A stretch of DNA of 64,000 bases from Rhodoplanes sp963840055 (lineage in GTDB: Bacteria > Pseudomonadota > Alphaproteobacteria > Rhizobiales > Xanthobacteraceae), in assembly GCA_963840055.1 (NCBI GenBank), contig CAWIXM010000039.1:148923-212922 (forward strand), written 5' to 3'. Made by a program: the position numbers and the translations under genes. This document shows, in pieces, positions 21,691 through 30,818 of this stretch; position 1 is the stretch's first letter, and every line of letters begins with the position of its first letter. Under the pieces are notes generated by a model. The model searched no databases. It was not told where the DNA came from and worked only from the letters and a program-made list of their open reading frames with translations.

Positions 21691-22200
21691 ATGGGTCTCT
21701 TCGCGAAAGATCTTAACACAATGGATGACCTCTTCGTCCATGCATTGCGCGATATTTACTACGCCGAAAACCGATTCGTGAAAGCGCTTCCCGACATGAT
21801 CGAGAAGGCCTCCAATCCGCAGTTGAAGCAGGCATTAAGGTCGCATCTTGGCGAGACGGAAACCCAAGTCCTGCGTCTGCAGGAAGTCTTCCGGATGCAC
21901 GGCGCGGAAGTAAAAGGCGTCGATTGCCCGGCGTTCGACGGCCTCATCGAGGAGGCCGACGATCTGGCGGACGAGGTCGAAGATCGGAAGGTGCTTGACG
22001 CCGCTTTGATCGCGGCGGCGCAAGCGGTCGAGCATTATGAAATCGCACGTTACGGCTCGCTGATCGCCTGGGCGAAGGAACTCGGTCGCAGCGACTGCGC
22101 CAGCGTGCTCGAAAAGAACCTCGCGGAAGAAAAAGCCGCCGATCGCCGGCTCACGGTCTTGGCGGAGTCTGGAGTAAACACAGCCGCGGCAACGGTCTAG
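21691..22200 (+). CDS. DUF892 (YciE/YciF-like) ferritin-like protein
   Basis: The 169-residue protein begins MGLFAKDLNTMDDLFVHALRDIYYAENRFVKALPDM, the typical DUF892 start, and has ferritin-like helices with metal-ligand candidates in the ALRDIYYAE, SHLGETETQV, QAVEHYEIARYG and EEKAADRRL stretches. Such proteins form a four-helix di-iron-type bundle and are induced by osmotic or general stress in several bacteria. An EcfG-type promoter is visible 85 bp upstream. It ends about 60 bp before a convergent gene. Confidence 0.9.
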   Translation: MGLFAKDLNTMDDLFVHALRDIYYAENRFVKALPDMIEKASNPQLKQALRSHLGETETQVLRLQEVFRMHGAEVKGVDCPAFDGLIEEADDLADEVEDRKVLDAALIAAAQAVEHYEIARYGSLIAWAKELGRSDCASVLEKNLAEEKAADRRLTVLAESGVNTAAATV

Positions 22201-22257
22201 GCCCGTCTATCCGCTCGGCTGAACCTTGAAGCGTGTAGAAAAGGTGGCGCGGTGGGC

Positions 22258-22623
22258 CTACCGCCGCTGCGCGCTCCAGCGCCCGGAGCAATACCCGATC
22301 GAGCCTCGGCCTGACCATACGCCAGCTCCGCGCCCGCGGCCGAGCCGCCCGCTGCCACGGGCGTTTTGAGTGCCGCTCGTCACGATGACGCTCACACGAC
22401 CATTTCGGCTGACCCGGCCATAAACATTGGCTATTCCGTCGCCACCCCTGACGTACCCGTTGACGATGCTCACGGCGGATCGGTAGGCGGGTTCGCATGC
22501 GCCCCGGTGGGTAACGATCACGACGCTCCAATATCCGTCATAAGGAGTGGCGGCGATCGCTTCGGGCACGGCTATCGCTGCGAGAGCGACGGTCGCCACG
22601 CCGAACAATGCAAAACGAGTCAT
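22258..22623 (-). CDS. Small secreted Gly/Arg-rich protein of a rhizobial hypothetical family
   Basis: The 121-residue protein has a clear signal peptide (FALFGVATVALAAIAVPEAIAA). The mature part begins TPYDGYWSVVIVTHRGACEPAYR and ends with GSIGYCSGRWSAQRR, so two cysteines could form a disulfide. The repeated G-x-V/G-R pattern (NGYVRGGDGIANVYGRV, GSGRLGRGRGAGVWSGRG) suggests a beta-rich fold. I recall similar conserved hypothetical proteins in Bradyrhizobium relatives, but no function is known. It is convergent with the DUF892 gene. Confidence 0.8.
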   Translation of the reverse strand: MTRFALFGVATVALAAIAVPEAIAATPYDGYWSVVIVTHRGACEPAYRSAVSIVNGYVRGGDGIANVYGRVSRNGRVSVIVTSGTQNARGSGRLGRGRGAGVWSGRGSIGYCSGRWSAQRR

Positions 22624-22800
22624 GGAAACCTCGTGGCTGGTCTAAGCGGGAGCATGCATGCAGTGCTCTTGAATCAAGCCTTAAAGGGCGGCTGCAACGC
22701 AGGGAGCGGAACCGCCTTAGCAGATTCAAGCTGCGAGGGTGAAGTGCTGTGGAAAAATGCGCTTTATGCTCGCCGCCGGCGCCCGGCGGCGAGGGGCCGG

Positions 22801-23034
22801 TCAGGACTTATCGACGACCCACCATGGACGGTAGGGAGGATCGTCGTCGGTGGGCTGAGGAATCCTGTCCAACTCGCTCAGATCAAAGGGGAGAGCGAGA
22901 GGCGGCGTCGCCTCTTCGTACTCGAGTTCGAGCGTTTCATCGAACAGGGGTCGGGCGATCAGCTTTCGGTTCATTTTGTAAAGCCGCTTCGGTCGGCGAG
23001 AGTATCTCGGGTGAAGTGCCAGTAGTTCCATCAC
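22801..23034 (-). CDS. Hypothetical small acidic protein
   Basis: A 77-residue frame with an acidic Pro-rich C-terminal half (LELEYEEATPP, DLSELDRIPQPTDDDPPYRPWWVVDKS) and a basic start (YSRRPKRLYKMNRKL). It starts GTG-ATG at 23034/23031. The composition is unlike a shadow frame of GC-rich DNA, so I think it may be real. No family is recognised, and an overlapping plus-strand frame of similar length exists. Confidence 0.45.
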   Translation of the reverse strand: MMELLALHPRYSRRPKRLYKMNRKLIARPLFDETLELEYEEATPPLALPFDLSELDRIPQPTDDDPPYRPWWVVDKS

Positions 23035-23221
23035 GTTGGATGGGCTGGGACGCCCCGTTCGCCCTTCGCCGCTTCCGGGTAATAAACGAAGGTAAAAGTA
23101 ATCTGTTCCGCCTAATTCGGATTAATTCAGCTAAAATCTTGTTCGTCCTAAACAGCCGATTAACGGACCAGCCAGCGGGCGACCGGTTCTCGCCTCGGCA
23201 GCCCCGCGTCGTTTCGCCGCG

Positions 23222-23749
23222 TTAGGCTGTCCAGGCGCCGAGGCTGCGTGGGCTGACGAAACGGTCCAGCCGGCCGGTACGGAAACTCACCTCGGCCCAG
23301 CTATCGACGGCAAAATCGATCACAACCAATGCGCCGGTGGGCATTTTCTGATGCAGGTTCGCGCGCTGGTCGATGTCACCTGCGGCAATGAGTTGCGTTG
23401 CTATGTCTTGCAATGCAGGATTGTGGCCGATGATCATGACCGTGTGCGCATCCGGCGCCGTTTCGTGCAAAACAGCGAGAATTCCTTCTGCGTCCGCGTC
23501 ATAGAGCCGTTTCTCAAGGGTCGCCTTGGTCGGATTGGTGAAGGCCTTTTGCACGATTTCCCAGGTTTCCCGCGTTCTCTCCGCGGTCGAGCAAAGCACC
23601 TTGTCGGGCACGAGATGGTGCTTCGCCATATAGGCGCCAATCCGCTCGGCGGCCTCCTTGCCGCGGGGGTTGAGCGGGCGCGCGTGATCGGGAATGCCGA
23701 GGATTCCTCGGTCAGATTTGGCGTGGCGGAGCAGGATCAGACGACGCAT
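23222..23749 (-). CDS. sixA: SixA-type phosphohistidine phosphatase
   Basis: The 175-residue histidine-phosphatase-family protein has the RHG-type motif as RHAKSD (H9 the phospho-acceptor) and the second catalytic histidine in MIIGHNPALQDI. The short length and the LLRHAKSD opening are typical of SixA, which dephosphorylates histidine-phosphorylated signalling or PTS proteins. The C-terminal part (LVVIDFAVDSWAEVSFRTGRL) fits the family. It stands alone on the minus strand, so the substrate cannot be inferred from neighbours. Confidence 0.9.
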   Translation of the reverse strand: MRRLILLRHAKSDRGILGIPDHARPLNPRGKEAAERIGAYMAKHHLVPDKVLCSTAERTRETWEIVQKAFTNPTKATLEKRLYDADAEGILAVLHETAPDAHTVMIIGHNPALQDIATQLIAAGDIDQRANLHQKMPTGALVVIDFAVDSWAEVSFRTGRLDRFVSPRSLGAWTA

Positions 23750-24009
23750 GAGCCAAGATTCGACGGGGCGAGGTGAAAAGTCCAGCTCCTCACAGAGGCA
23801 TATCGAGGCTATTCGGCGACTGGGCTGGACCGAAGACGCCGAATGCGACAGCGAGCGTTCGGGTTTTTGGAAGAGCGCCGGTCTCGACCGGCGCTCGGGA
23901 TAATCGCTTGCTGGCGTCGCCTACGGCGAGCAAGACGCTCGCCGTGCGCGATCGTGAGCGAATTCAGGCGTTGGGCCGGAATTCGCTCAGGCGGCGCAGG
24001 GCGCCGCCA

Positions 24010-24747
24010 TCAATACATGTATTGGCCGCCATTAATGGCGAGGTCGGCCCCGGTGATGTAGCCGGCCTTGTCGGAAGCGAGATAGACCACGAGGTCGGCG
24101 ATCTCTTCGGGCGGGCCAAGATGGCCGACCGGAATGAGCGGCAGGATCTTCGTGTCCATGACTTCCTTCGGCACCGACATAACCATCTTGGTTCCGAGAT
24201 AGCCAGGCGAGATGGTGTTCACGGTGACTCCCTTGCGGCCGACTTCGAGCGCCAGCGACTTGGTGAAGCCGTACATCCCGGCCTTGGCGGCGGCATAGTT
24301 GGATTGGCCGAATTGGCCCTTGGCGCCGTTCATCGAAGAGATGCTGACGACACGGCCCCAACCGCGATCAAGCATGCCGTCGATCACCTGCTTGGTCATG
24401 TTGAAGACCGAGTCGAGATTGGTGCTGATCACCGCGTCCCACTGCTCCTTGGTCATCTTCCGGAACATGGCGTCACGGGTGATGCCGGCATTGTTGACGA
24501 GAATGTCGACCGGACCGACATCCTTGACGACCTGAGCGACGCACTCCTTCGCGGAATCGAAGTCGGCGACGTCGCACTTGAACGCCTTCAGCTCGGTGCC
24601 CTTGGATTTGTGCTCGGCGAGCATCTCGGCGACTTTGGTATTCCCGGGCGAGTGGGTTACCGCGACCTTGCAACCGGCCTCGACCAATTTCGTGCTGATG
24701 AAATCGCCCAGACCGCCCAAACCACCTGTGACTAGTGCAACACGCAT
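24010..24747 (-). CDS. phbB: Acetoacetyl-CoA reductase
   Basis: The 245-residue short-chain dehydrogenase reduces acetoacetyl-CoA to (R)-3-hydroxybutyryl-CoA with NADPH, the second step of polyhydroxybutyrate synthesis. It has the cofactor loop TGGLGGLG, NNAG, catalytic serine in SISSMNGAKGQFGQ and YAAAK. The QSNYAAAKAGMYGFTKSLALE and ISPGYLGTKMV segments are characteristic of PhaB/PhbB. AGGAGGAAT lies just before the start. phbA and phbC are not in the window, but a phasin gene is 3 kb away. Confidence 0.95.
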   Translation of the reverse strand: MRVALVTGGLGGLGDFISTKLVEAGCKVAVTHSPGNTKVAEMLAEHKSKGTELKAFKCDVADFDSAKECVAQVVKDVGPVDILVNNAGITRDAMFRKMTKEQWDAVISTNLDSVFNMTKQVIDGMLDRGWGRVVSISSMNGAKGQFGQSNYAAAKAGMYGFTKSLALEVGRKGVTVNTISPGYLGTKMVMSVPKEVMDTKILPLIPVGHLGPPEEIADLVVYLASDKAGYITGADLAINGGQYMY

Positions 24748-25207
24748 GTATCATTCCTCCTTTATGAAGTTGGCAGACATCGTCCCGAATTGGAGGTCAG
24801 GACGCAATATTCACGTGGTCTCGGCCTCCGTCGTTCATGTCGTCCAATCTGCAGAGTGGGCCGACGACCCTCGCCAGATTTTCCTGTATCCCGTCGCCAG
24901 AAATTGGCCCGTGCTCAGTGCAACGAACCCGACGCAAAACGACCGGGGCCATGCACCAAAACTCTGACATTACCGACATTTCGACATTGAACCGGCGAAT
25001 TCACTGGAAGGCGGGCGCGTCTATTCGGACCCCATGCCGAAACGATGTCGCGCGGAGATGCGCAACGTCCCAATGCCGATAGGCTATAAGCTCGCGTCAT
25101 CGGCAAGTCTAGAATTTTTGCTGGCGTCGTCGCGCTCATCAGGGCGCAGCCGGCGGGCAGGGTCATCCTGTGAGCGCGCTCAGAAAAATGAGCAGCGATG
25201 CGGCGCA
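24748..25207. other. Gene-free stretch upstream of phbB
   Basis: This 460-bp region contains the phbB leader with its AGGAGG site. Open frames of 60-130 codons on both strands look like shadows and none has family features. I see nothing else in it. Confidence 0.45.
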
Positions 25208-26242
25208 TCACTCACCCCAAACGAGGAACAGTCCGATATCGCCGGGCACGCCACCCGGGAAATCGATCACCCGGGCCGTGAGCCGGAAGCCTTGCGGACG
25301 CAGTTCCTGCTTCCAGCGGAGGTAGACCTGGGCGGGGAGGCCGCGTAGCGTCGCGGGCCAGCTTGGGTCGGGCACGTTCACCGCGCGCCCGTGATCGGTG
25401 CAGAGTTCGCAGGGAAACTTGAGCAGCATATGCTCTTTTTCGCCCTTGGCGGCGGCGCTGCGCGCATCGTGCAGCATATGTTGCCAGGCGGCGTCGGTAA
25501 GATCGGCAGCCAAATTCTCGCTGACTTGATGATGGCGCTTCTCGCGCGCGAGGCGATGCGCCTCTTCGCGATAGCTCGTCTCTTCCTCCTCATGCCGGTG
25601 CACGACATTGCGGAAACCCTCGGCGGAAAGCACATCGGCCGGAGCAGGCGGGGCCGGGGCCGCCGGCTGCGACCGCGGGTGGCGCGTCTCAAGGCGCTCG
25701 GACGGAAATATAAAGGCGAAACGGCCGGGCGACGGCTCCGGCTCCGGGGCGGGCTCGTTTGATTGCGCCACGGCCCGTACAAGATCGGCGCGGCTGACGA
25801 TGCCGACCATGCGTCCCTCACGCAGCACCGGAGCCCGCTTGATCCGCTGCATCGACAGAACCTCGGCGACCTCGACCAGGTCGGCGGTGTCGGGGACGGT
25901 GATCACCGGCGCCGACATGATCTGGCGGGCGGTTCGGTCCTGGCTCTCGACATGGGACACGAACTCGGGGCTCAGTTCCTCGCCTTCGGCCAGCATCCGC
26001 AACCACCAGTCGCGTCTCGCCTCGCGCTCGGATTCGTCGCGGGGCATGAGGTCGCCCTCGCTCACCATGCCGACGAGCGTGCCGCTTTCGTCGACCACCG
26101 GTACGGCGCTGATCCCGCGCTTGAACAACAGCATGGCGATCGAGTGCGCCGGCGTGTCGGGTCGCACGGCGATCACCTCGCGAGTCATGATATCGGCTGC
26201 CTTCAATAGCTTTCGTCCGCGCGCGGTCGGGGTTTGGATCAT
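25208..26242 (-). CDS. CBS domain pair protein with extra C-terminal domain
   Basis: The 344-residue protein has two CBS domains (about residues 14-70 with IMTREVIAVRPDTPAHSIAMLL, and 108-165 with IMSAPVITVPDTADLVEVAEVL) that normally bind adenosine ligands. A Pro-rich linker follows, then a C-terminal part of about 130 residues with FPCELCTDHGRAVNVPDPSWP that I do not recognise; the CELC pair could bind metal. A perfect EcfG-type promoter is at 26264-26289, so it is probably stress induced. The leader would be very short (about 15 bases) with no ribosome site. A role in stress sensing is inference. Confidence 0.88.
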   Translation of the reverse strand: MIQTPTARGRKLLKAADIMTREVIAVRPDTPAHSIAMLLFKRGISAVPVVDESGTLVGMVSEGDLMPRDESEREARRDWWLRMLAEGEELSPEFVSHVESQDRTARQIMSAPVITVPDTADLVEVAEVLSMQRIKRAPVLREGRMVGIVSRADLVRAVAQSNEPAPEPEPSPGRFAFIFPSERLETRHPRSQPAAPAPPAPADVLSAEGFRNVVHRHEEEETSYREEAHRLAREKRHHQVSENLAADLTDAAWQHMLHDARSAAAKGEKEHMLLKFPCELCTDHGRAVNVPDPSWPATLRGLPAQVYLRWKQELRPQGFRLTARVIDFPGGVPGDIGLFLVWGE

Positions 26243-26263
26243 GGCGATGTGGAGGCGAGGGTT

Positions 26264-26289
26264 AACGCATTGGTAAACTGAGCCGTTCC
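26264..26289 (-). promoter_or_regulatory. EcfG (general stress) promoter, consensus match
   Basis: On the minus strand GGAAC (26289-26285) is followed after 17 bases by CGTT (26267-26264). This is an exact match to the EcfG consensus of Rhizobiales and sits directly upstream of the CBS-domain gene start at 26242. Confidence 0.72.
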
Positions 26290-26518
26290 GATCACCTTGA
26301 CCTAGCGCAAGGATCGCCGGCCAGACCGGTTAGCATCGCGGCGGGGTGGTCCGGGCGACGAGCCTGCGCATTGCTGCGATGGATTCGGGGATTGAACCAT
26401 CGCTTCAGCGAGTAGGCAAATGGTTGGCAAAAGGAAGCAGTGTCCCTAGATTAGCTCGACGCGGTCTACGGGGCTCGCGTGGGGTTATACGCCCTTGCGC
26501 AATAAGGTCCACTTCATC

Positions 26519-27148
26519 ATGCGGGCGTGGCGTCCGGTGCGAAATCTAAGCCGGCATCTCGGGTCGATATGTTGCGTGGCGTGCCTCGCCCTGAGCCTGT
26601 CCGGCGTCGTCGGTCGGGTGCAAGCGCAGGCGCAGGCGCAGGCGCAGGCGGCGGGAGAGGCCAGCCTCTCGGCGCGCATCAATGCCGAGTTTCAAGAGGT
26701 CAAGACGAGCGTGGCGGAGGTGCAGAAGCAAGCGCCGCGCCTCGACCAGGCGCTGGAGACCTTCGCAGCGCATCTCAAAGCGCGCGCCGACCTCTCTGCG
26801 GACGAAAAAGCCGCGGCCCTCGCGCGGGTCGAGCAGGCGCGCGCTGTTCTGCGCAGCCATGGCGAGACGCTCCGGCGCGCCGCGGCGCGCTTCAATGGCG
26901 CGACCGGGGGAACGGATACGAAACAGGATATCGACGCTTTGGCGGAGCTGTTGAACGTGGAAGGCGACAAGCTCGTCAACGCCGTCACCGATCAGACCGC
27001 GCGCAAGACCGGTGATCTCGATCAATTGGCGGCGGCGCATGCAGCCTACCGCAAAGCGGTGACCGCACTCGTCGACGCCGCGCGGAAGATGCAAGAAGAC
27101 AGTAAAAACAAACGAGAAACATCAACCGGCAAGGCTGAGAACCGGTAG
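26519..27148 (+). CDS. Hypothetical exported coiled-coil protein
   Basis: The 209-residue protein has a signal-like segment (ICCVACLALSLSGVVGRVQAQ), then a short AQAQAQ run encoded by a hexamer microsatellite, then an almost wholly helical, charged domain (INAEFQEVKTSVAEVQKQ, FAAHLKARADLSADEKAAALARVEQAR) ending in a Lys-rich tail. It probably acts in the periplasm. I do not recognise a family. The ATG at 26519 is preferred over the TTG at 26495. It may be in a transcription unit with the following small secreted protein. Confidence 0.65.
   Translation: MRAWRPVRNLSRHLGSICCVACLALSLSGVVGRVQAQAQAQAQAAGEASLSARINAEFQEVKTSVAEVQKQAPRLDQALETFAAHLKARADLSADEKAAALARVEQARAVLRSHGETLRRAAARFNGATGGTDTKQDIDALAELLNVEGDKLVNAVTDQTARKTGDLDQLAAAHAAYRKAVTALVDAARKMQEDSKNKRETSTGKAENR
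26624..26651 (+). repeat. GCGCAG hexamer microsatellite
   Basis: About four and a half tandem copies of GCGCAG encode an Ala-Gln run at the presumed signal-peptide cleavage region of the coiled-coil protein. Six-base units keep the frame when the copy number slips. Confidence 0.8.
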
Positions 27149-27221
27149 CGGCTGACCGGATTTTTTCGCCTAGCTTTTATGGCGAAGACCAATCCCTACG
27201 TTGAACAGGGGAAGACGGACG

Positions 27222-27524
27222 ATGACGACCAAATCCATAGCGCTTGCAGCGGCGCTTGCCTGCGCCTGCACCAGCGCCCAAGCACAAACCTACGGGCCCT
27301 GTGGACCCGAGCGCACGATCAACGCGCTGGCGAATGCGGTGCTCCGTGTTGCGCCGATCTTCATGAAGCCGCGCGCCCATGCAGAAACAGTCGGGGCGGC
27401 GCCGTCAGCGCCGCTGCCGCCAGCGAGCCTGACGCGCGAGCAGTGGAAGCAATCGTTGATCGAGCAGGGCCGGATGTTCTGCGCGCGCTACCCCGACGAT
27501 AGCGTTTGCGGATCGAATCCCTGA
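27222..27524 (+). CDS. Small secreted hypothetical protein
   Basis: The 100-residue protein starts at the ATG at 27222, behind AGGGGAAG. A signal peptide (SIALAAALACACTSAQAQ) precedes a mature part of about 80 residues with three cysteines (YGPCGPE, MFCARYPDDSVCGSN). The C-terminal helix SLTREQWKQSLIEQGRMFCARYPDD is the best-formed element. No family recognised. It lies about 70 bp after the coiled-coil protein gene. Confidence 0.6.
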   Translation: MTTKSIALAAALACACTSAQAQTYGPCGPERTINALANAVLRVAPIFMKPRAHAETVGAAPSAPLPPASLTREQWKQSLIEQGRMFCARYPDDSVCGSNP

Positions 27525-27691
27525 GCAGGGATAATGACCGGCGCCATCACCTTGAATTGAGGGGTGAGCCGGCGCGGGTCGAGGGCCGAGTTCGGAACGC
27601 CGCCTGCTAACGACGTGCAGCGAGCAGCCGGGATCGGCGTGTTGTGATGCGGCTGGAGAATACGACTCTCGGCGAAAATGAGGAGGGCGTC

Positions 27692-28093
27692 ATGATCGCG
27701 AGCACGACACCACAGTTCGACATTGCTGAAGAGATGCGTGTTGTGACTGAGCGAAGCCTCGAACAGGCGAAGCAGGCTTTCGATAATTACATGCGGGCGA
27801 CCGAAAAAGCGGTTTCCCTGCTCGAGACGCAGGTCGAGGCCAATCAGCGGGGGGGGCTGGACATCAGCAAGAAGGCGATGGGCTTCGCCGAGAACAATGT
27901 CCGGTCGGCTTTCGAATTCGCCAACAAAATTGTTCAGGCCAACGACATTCAGGAAGTGCTCCGGATGCAAAGCCTGTTCGTTCAAGTGCAGATGCAAGTC
28001 TTGCGCGAGCAGGTCACGAGCCTCGGTGAGACGATTACCAAGGCCGCGATGGAATGTAGCGACCCGGGGAGAAAGCGATCCTCATCGGACTGA
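27692..28093 (+). CDS. Phasin family protein
   Basis: The 133-residue protein is almost entirely helical and amphipathic (SLEQAKQAFDNYMRATEKAVSLLETQ, FAENNVRSAFEFANKIVQANDIQEVLRMQSLFVQVQMQ), the pattern of Phasin_2 proteins of Rhizobiales. Phasins coat polyhydroxyalkanoate granules, though some relatives have other roles. The ATG at 27692 has GAGGAGG upstream; the frame back to 27644 is not needed. The nearby phbB supports a PHB link. The last few residues (GRKRSSSD) differ from the usual C-terminus and may reflect a shifted end. Confidence 0.85.
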   Translation: MIASTTPQFDIAEEMRVVTERSLEQAKQAFDNYMRATEKAVSLLETQVEANQRGGLDISKKAMGFAENNVRSAFEFANKIVQANDIQEVLRMQSLFVQVQMQVLREQVTSLGETITKAAMECSDPGRKRSSSD

Positions 28094-28152
28094 TCGGCAA
28101 GGAGTTGCCGATCCGGGCGCTCGGCCGGATCGACAATGAACCCGAGCGATAT

Positions 28153-30042
28153 CTATTCGGCCGCGATCGCCGCTTCATAGGCGGCGCTGAGCGACAGCCA
28201 CTCATCCTCCGCCGCCGCAAGTAGCGCCGCTCGCTCGGCGCGTTCCTTGGCGAATGCCGCCGCCTGCGCGGGATCGCGGGCGTAGAGGTCCGGCGCCGAC
28301 AGCGCCGCGTCGATCTCATTGATGCGCGCCGACAGCCGGCCGAGCTCGGTTTCGATCGCGCCGATGCGACGCTTGAGCGGCGCGAGTTCGGCGCGTTTTT
28401 CGGCCGCACTGCGACGCTGATCCGAACGTGACGGGCCGCGCGATAGGCTCGGCGCGCCGTTCTTGCGTTCGGCGTCTTCGCCCGCCAGCACCCGCCGGCG
28501 GTAGTCGTCGAGATCGCCGGCAAAGGGCGCTACCGTGCCATTTGCGACCAACCACAATTGCTCGGCGCAGGCGTCGAGCAGATGGCGGTCGTGCGAGATC
28601 AGGATCACCGCGCCGGGATAGTCGTTGATGGCGTCGATCAAAGCGGCGCGGCTGTCGATGTCGAGGTGGTTGGTCGGCTCGTCGAGGAGCACGAGATGCG
28701 GGCCGGCGAAGGTTGCGAGCCCCAGCAGCAGGCGCGATTTCTCCCCGCCCGAAAGCTTTCCGACCAGCGTGTCGGCGGCGGCCTCGGAAAATCCGATTGC
28801 ACCGGCTTTCGCCCGCACCGCGGCTTCGCTCGCGACAGGCATGCGCGCACGGACATGATCGTACACGCTCTGCGCCTCGTTCAATTCATCGAGTTGATGC
28901 TGGGCGAAATAGGCGACGCTCAGCCTGTCGGCGCGCGTGACTTTGCCGGCCGCGGGCGCAAGCCTGCCGGCAATCAGCTTGGCGAAAGTCGACTTGCCGT
29001 TGCCGTTCGCGCCGAGCAGCGCGATGCGATCGTCCGCATCGATCCGCAACGTCAGCCGGCGCAGCACCGGCCAGCCCGGCTCGTAGCCGACGGCAACGTC
29101 GTCGAGCGCGACGATCGGCGGTGACAGCGGTTTTGCGGGCGCAGGAATCATAATCGGCCGCACCTCGTCGCTGATCCGCGCCGCGATCGGGGCAAGCTTG
29201 GCGAGACGCTTGATGCGCGACTGCGCCTGCCGCGCTTTGGTCGCCTTGGCGCGAAAGCGCTCGATGAAGGCGGACAGGCGCGCACGTTCCGCGTCCTGCT
29301 TCTTCGCAAGCTTGAGGTCGAGGGTTTGACGTTCGCGCCGGGCGCGCTCGAACGCGCTGTAGCCGCCGCGATAAAGTGTGAGCCTGCCCGCTTCGAGATG
29401 CAGGATCGAATCGACGGCGGCGTCGAGGAGATCGCGGTCGTGACTGACGACGATCGCGGTATACGGATAGCGGGCGAGGTGGTCCTCGAGCCACAGCGCG
29501 CCTTCGAGGTCAAGATAGTTGGTCGGCTCGTCGAGCAGGAGCAGGTCGGGTTGGCGGAACAGCACCGCGGCGAGCGCGACGCGCATACGCCAGCCGCCGG
29601 AAAATTCGGCGCAGGGGCGCTCGAGATCGCCATGAGCAAAGCCGAGTCCGGCGAGGATCGCGGCGGCGCGCGCGGGCGCGGCGTGCGCGGCGATGTCGGT
29701 TAGGCGCGCATGGACTTCGGCGATGCGGTGCGGATCGGTCGCAGTCTCCGCCTCCGCGAGCAGCGCGCTGCGCTCGCGATCGGCGTCGAGCACGAGATCG
29801 ATGAGCGGCTCGGGCCCGTTCGGCGCTTCCTGCGGCAGCGTTCCGATGCTGGCGCGCACCGGCGTGACGACGCTTCCGGTCTCGGCGCCTAGCTCGCCCG
29901 CAATCACGCGGAACAGAGTGGATTTGCCCGCACCGTTGCGGCCGACAAGGCCCACCCGCGCCCCGGCGGGAATCTGCGCCGAGGCGTGTTCGATCAGCAG
30001 GCGCCCGGCCACGCGGACGGACAGATCATTGATGACGAGCAT
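28153..30042 (-). CDS. ABC-F family ATPase
   Basis: The 629-residue protein has two ABC domains without membrane helices. The first has Walker A GRNGAGKST and signature FSGGWRMR with LLLLDEPTNYLDLE; the second has GANGNGKST, LSGGEKSRLL and LVLLDEPTNHLDID. An ABC-F linker rich in Arg and Lys (RFRAKATKARQAQSRIKRL) joins them, and a coiled-coil C-terminus follows. ABC-F proteins act on the ribosome during translation or are DNA-associated (Uup); the C-terminal coiled coil points to the Uup/YheS side. It is monocistronic. Confidence 0.93.
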   Translation of the reverse strand: MLVINDLSVRVAGRLLIEHASAQIPAGARVGLVGRNGAGKSTLFRVIAGELGAETGSVVTPVRASIGTLPQEAPNGPEPLIDLVLDADRERSALLAEAETATDPHRIAEVHARLTDIAAHAAPARAAAILAGLGFAHGDLERPCAEFSGGWRMRVALAAVLFRQPDLLLLDEPTNYLDLEGALWLEDHLARYPYTAIVVSHDRDLLDAAVDSILHLEAGRLTLYRGGYSAFERARRERQTLDLKLAKKQDAERARLSAFIERFRAKATKARQAQSRIKRLAKLAPIAARISDEVRPIMIPAPAKPLSPPIVALDDVAVGYEPGWPVLRRLTLRIDADDRIALLGANGNGKSTFAKLIAGRLAPAAGKVTRADRLSVAYFAQHQLDELNEAQSVYDHVRARMPVASEAAVRAKAGAIGFSEAAADTLVGKLSGGEKSRLLLGLATFAGPHLVLLDEPTNHLDIDSRAALIDAINDYPGAVILISHDRHLLDACAEQLWLVANGTVAPFAGDLDDYRRRVLAGEDAERKNGAPSLSRGPSRSDQRRSAAEKRAELAPLKRRIGAIETELGRLSARINEIDAALSAPDLYARDPAQAAAFAKERAERAALLAAAEDEWLSLSAAYEAAIAAE

Positions 30043-30818
30043 GCGCTATTGAACAAAGAGGCTGCACGACGTTTCAGGACTGTTCATAAATAATCATAAG
30101 CCTTGTATTTGCTGGACTTTTCACAGTTTTCACCTATTGATTGGTGGCACAAGATGTCAATGGGAAGCGCATTTCTGCTTGCCAGGTGCTTCCAGTGCCG
30201 TCCTTCTTGCAATGGCGCTCGCAAAGGCTCCCGCCCGCGGCGTGCATGACCACGGGCGGGCAAGATGACCGCGCTCATCGTCAGAAACCGCGTCACGATC
30301 GCGACAGTCGATTATAGGCCCAGCGATCGGACTTACATCGCTCGGCGCGCCGCGACGGACCGCTTAGTGGCGATCGCCGATAACGAACACGAGGCGCGTA
30401 CGGCTGCGCACCGCGACCACACCGGGCGATAGACCGCCACAATCTGCAAGCCTCCTCGCACAGTTGCCGCCTTTCCTCCACGCATGGCCGCATGTTGCGC
30501 CGTCGAGGCGAACTGATCCGGCTCGCCGGACTGCGGCGAGATTGGCCCGACCTCGCCAAGCTCGCCTGTGGCATGGCCGACTGTCTGGCCTTCGGCCGGC
30601 TCGGCGTCGATTACGAAACGTTTCAAGCGCTCGCGCGAAAGATGGCGACAATCAAACAACCGAAAAGAGCTTGCAAAGCCTCACATCGGGGGCAATGATA
30701 ACTCCACTGCCCCCGCCGCTTCAAAATCGTACTACGCCGCCGTCCTCAGCGAGGTTGGCGTGCAACGCGGCATAAGCGGCTTTAATGCAGAATTTACAAT
30801 AAGAATAGGAAAATGCTG
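30043..30818. other. Long stretch without a confident gene
   Basis: About 775 bp lie between the ABC-F gene start and the methyltransferase start. The only frames are short, such as 30492-30698 (68 codons), and none shows domain features. GC content falls towards the right end. It may hold decayed genes at the edge of an acquired block. Confidence 0.4.

Noticed and set aside
24915..25211. Minus-strand 98-codon frame between phbB and the CBS gene
   Set aside because: Composition and lack of a ribosome site or conserved motif indicate a chance frame.
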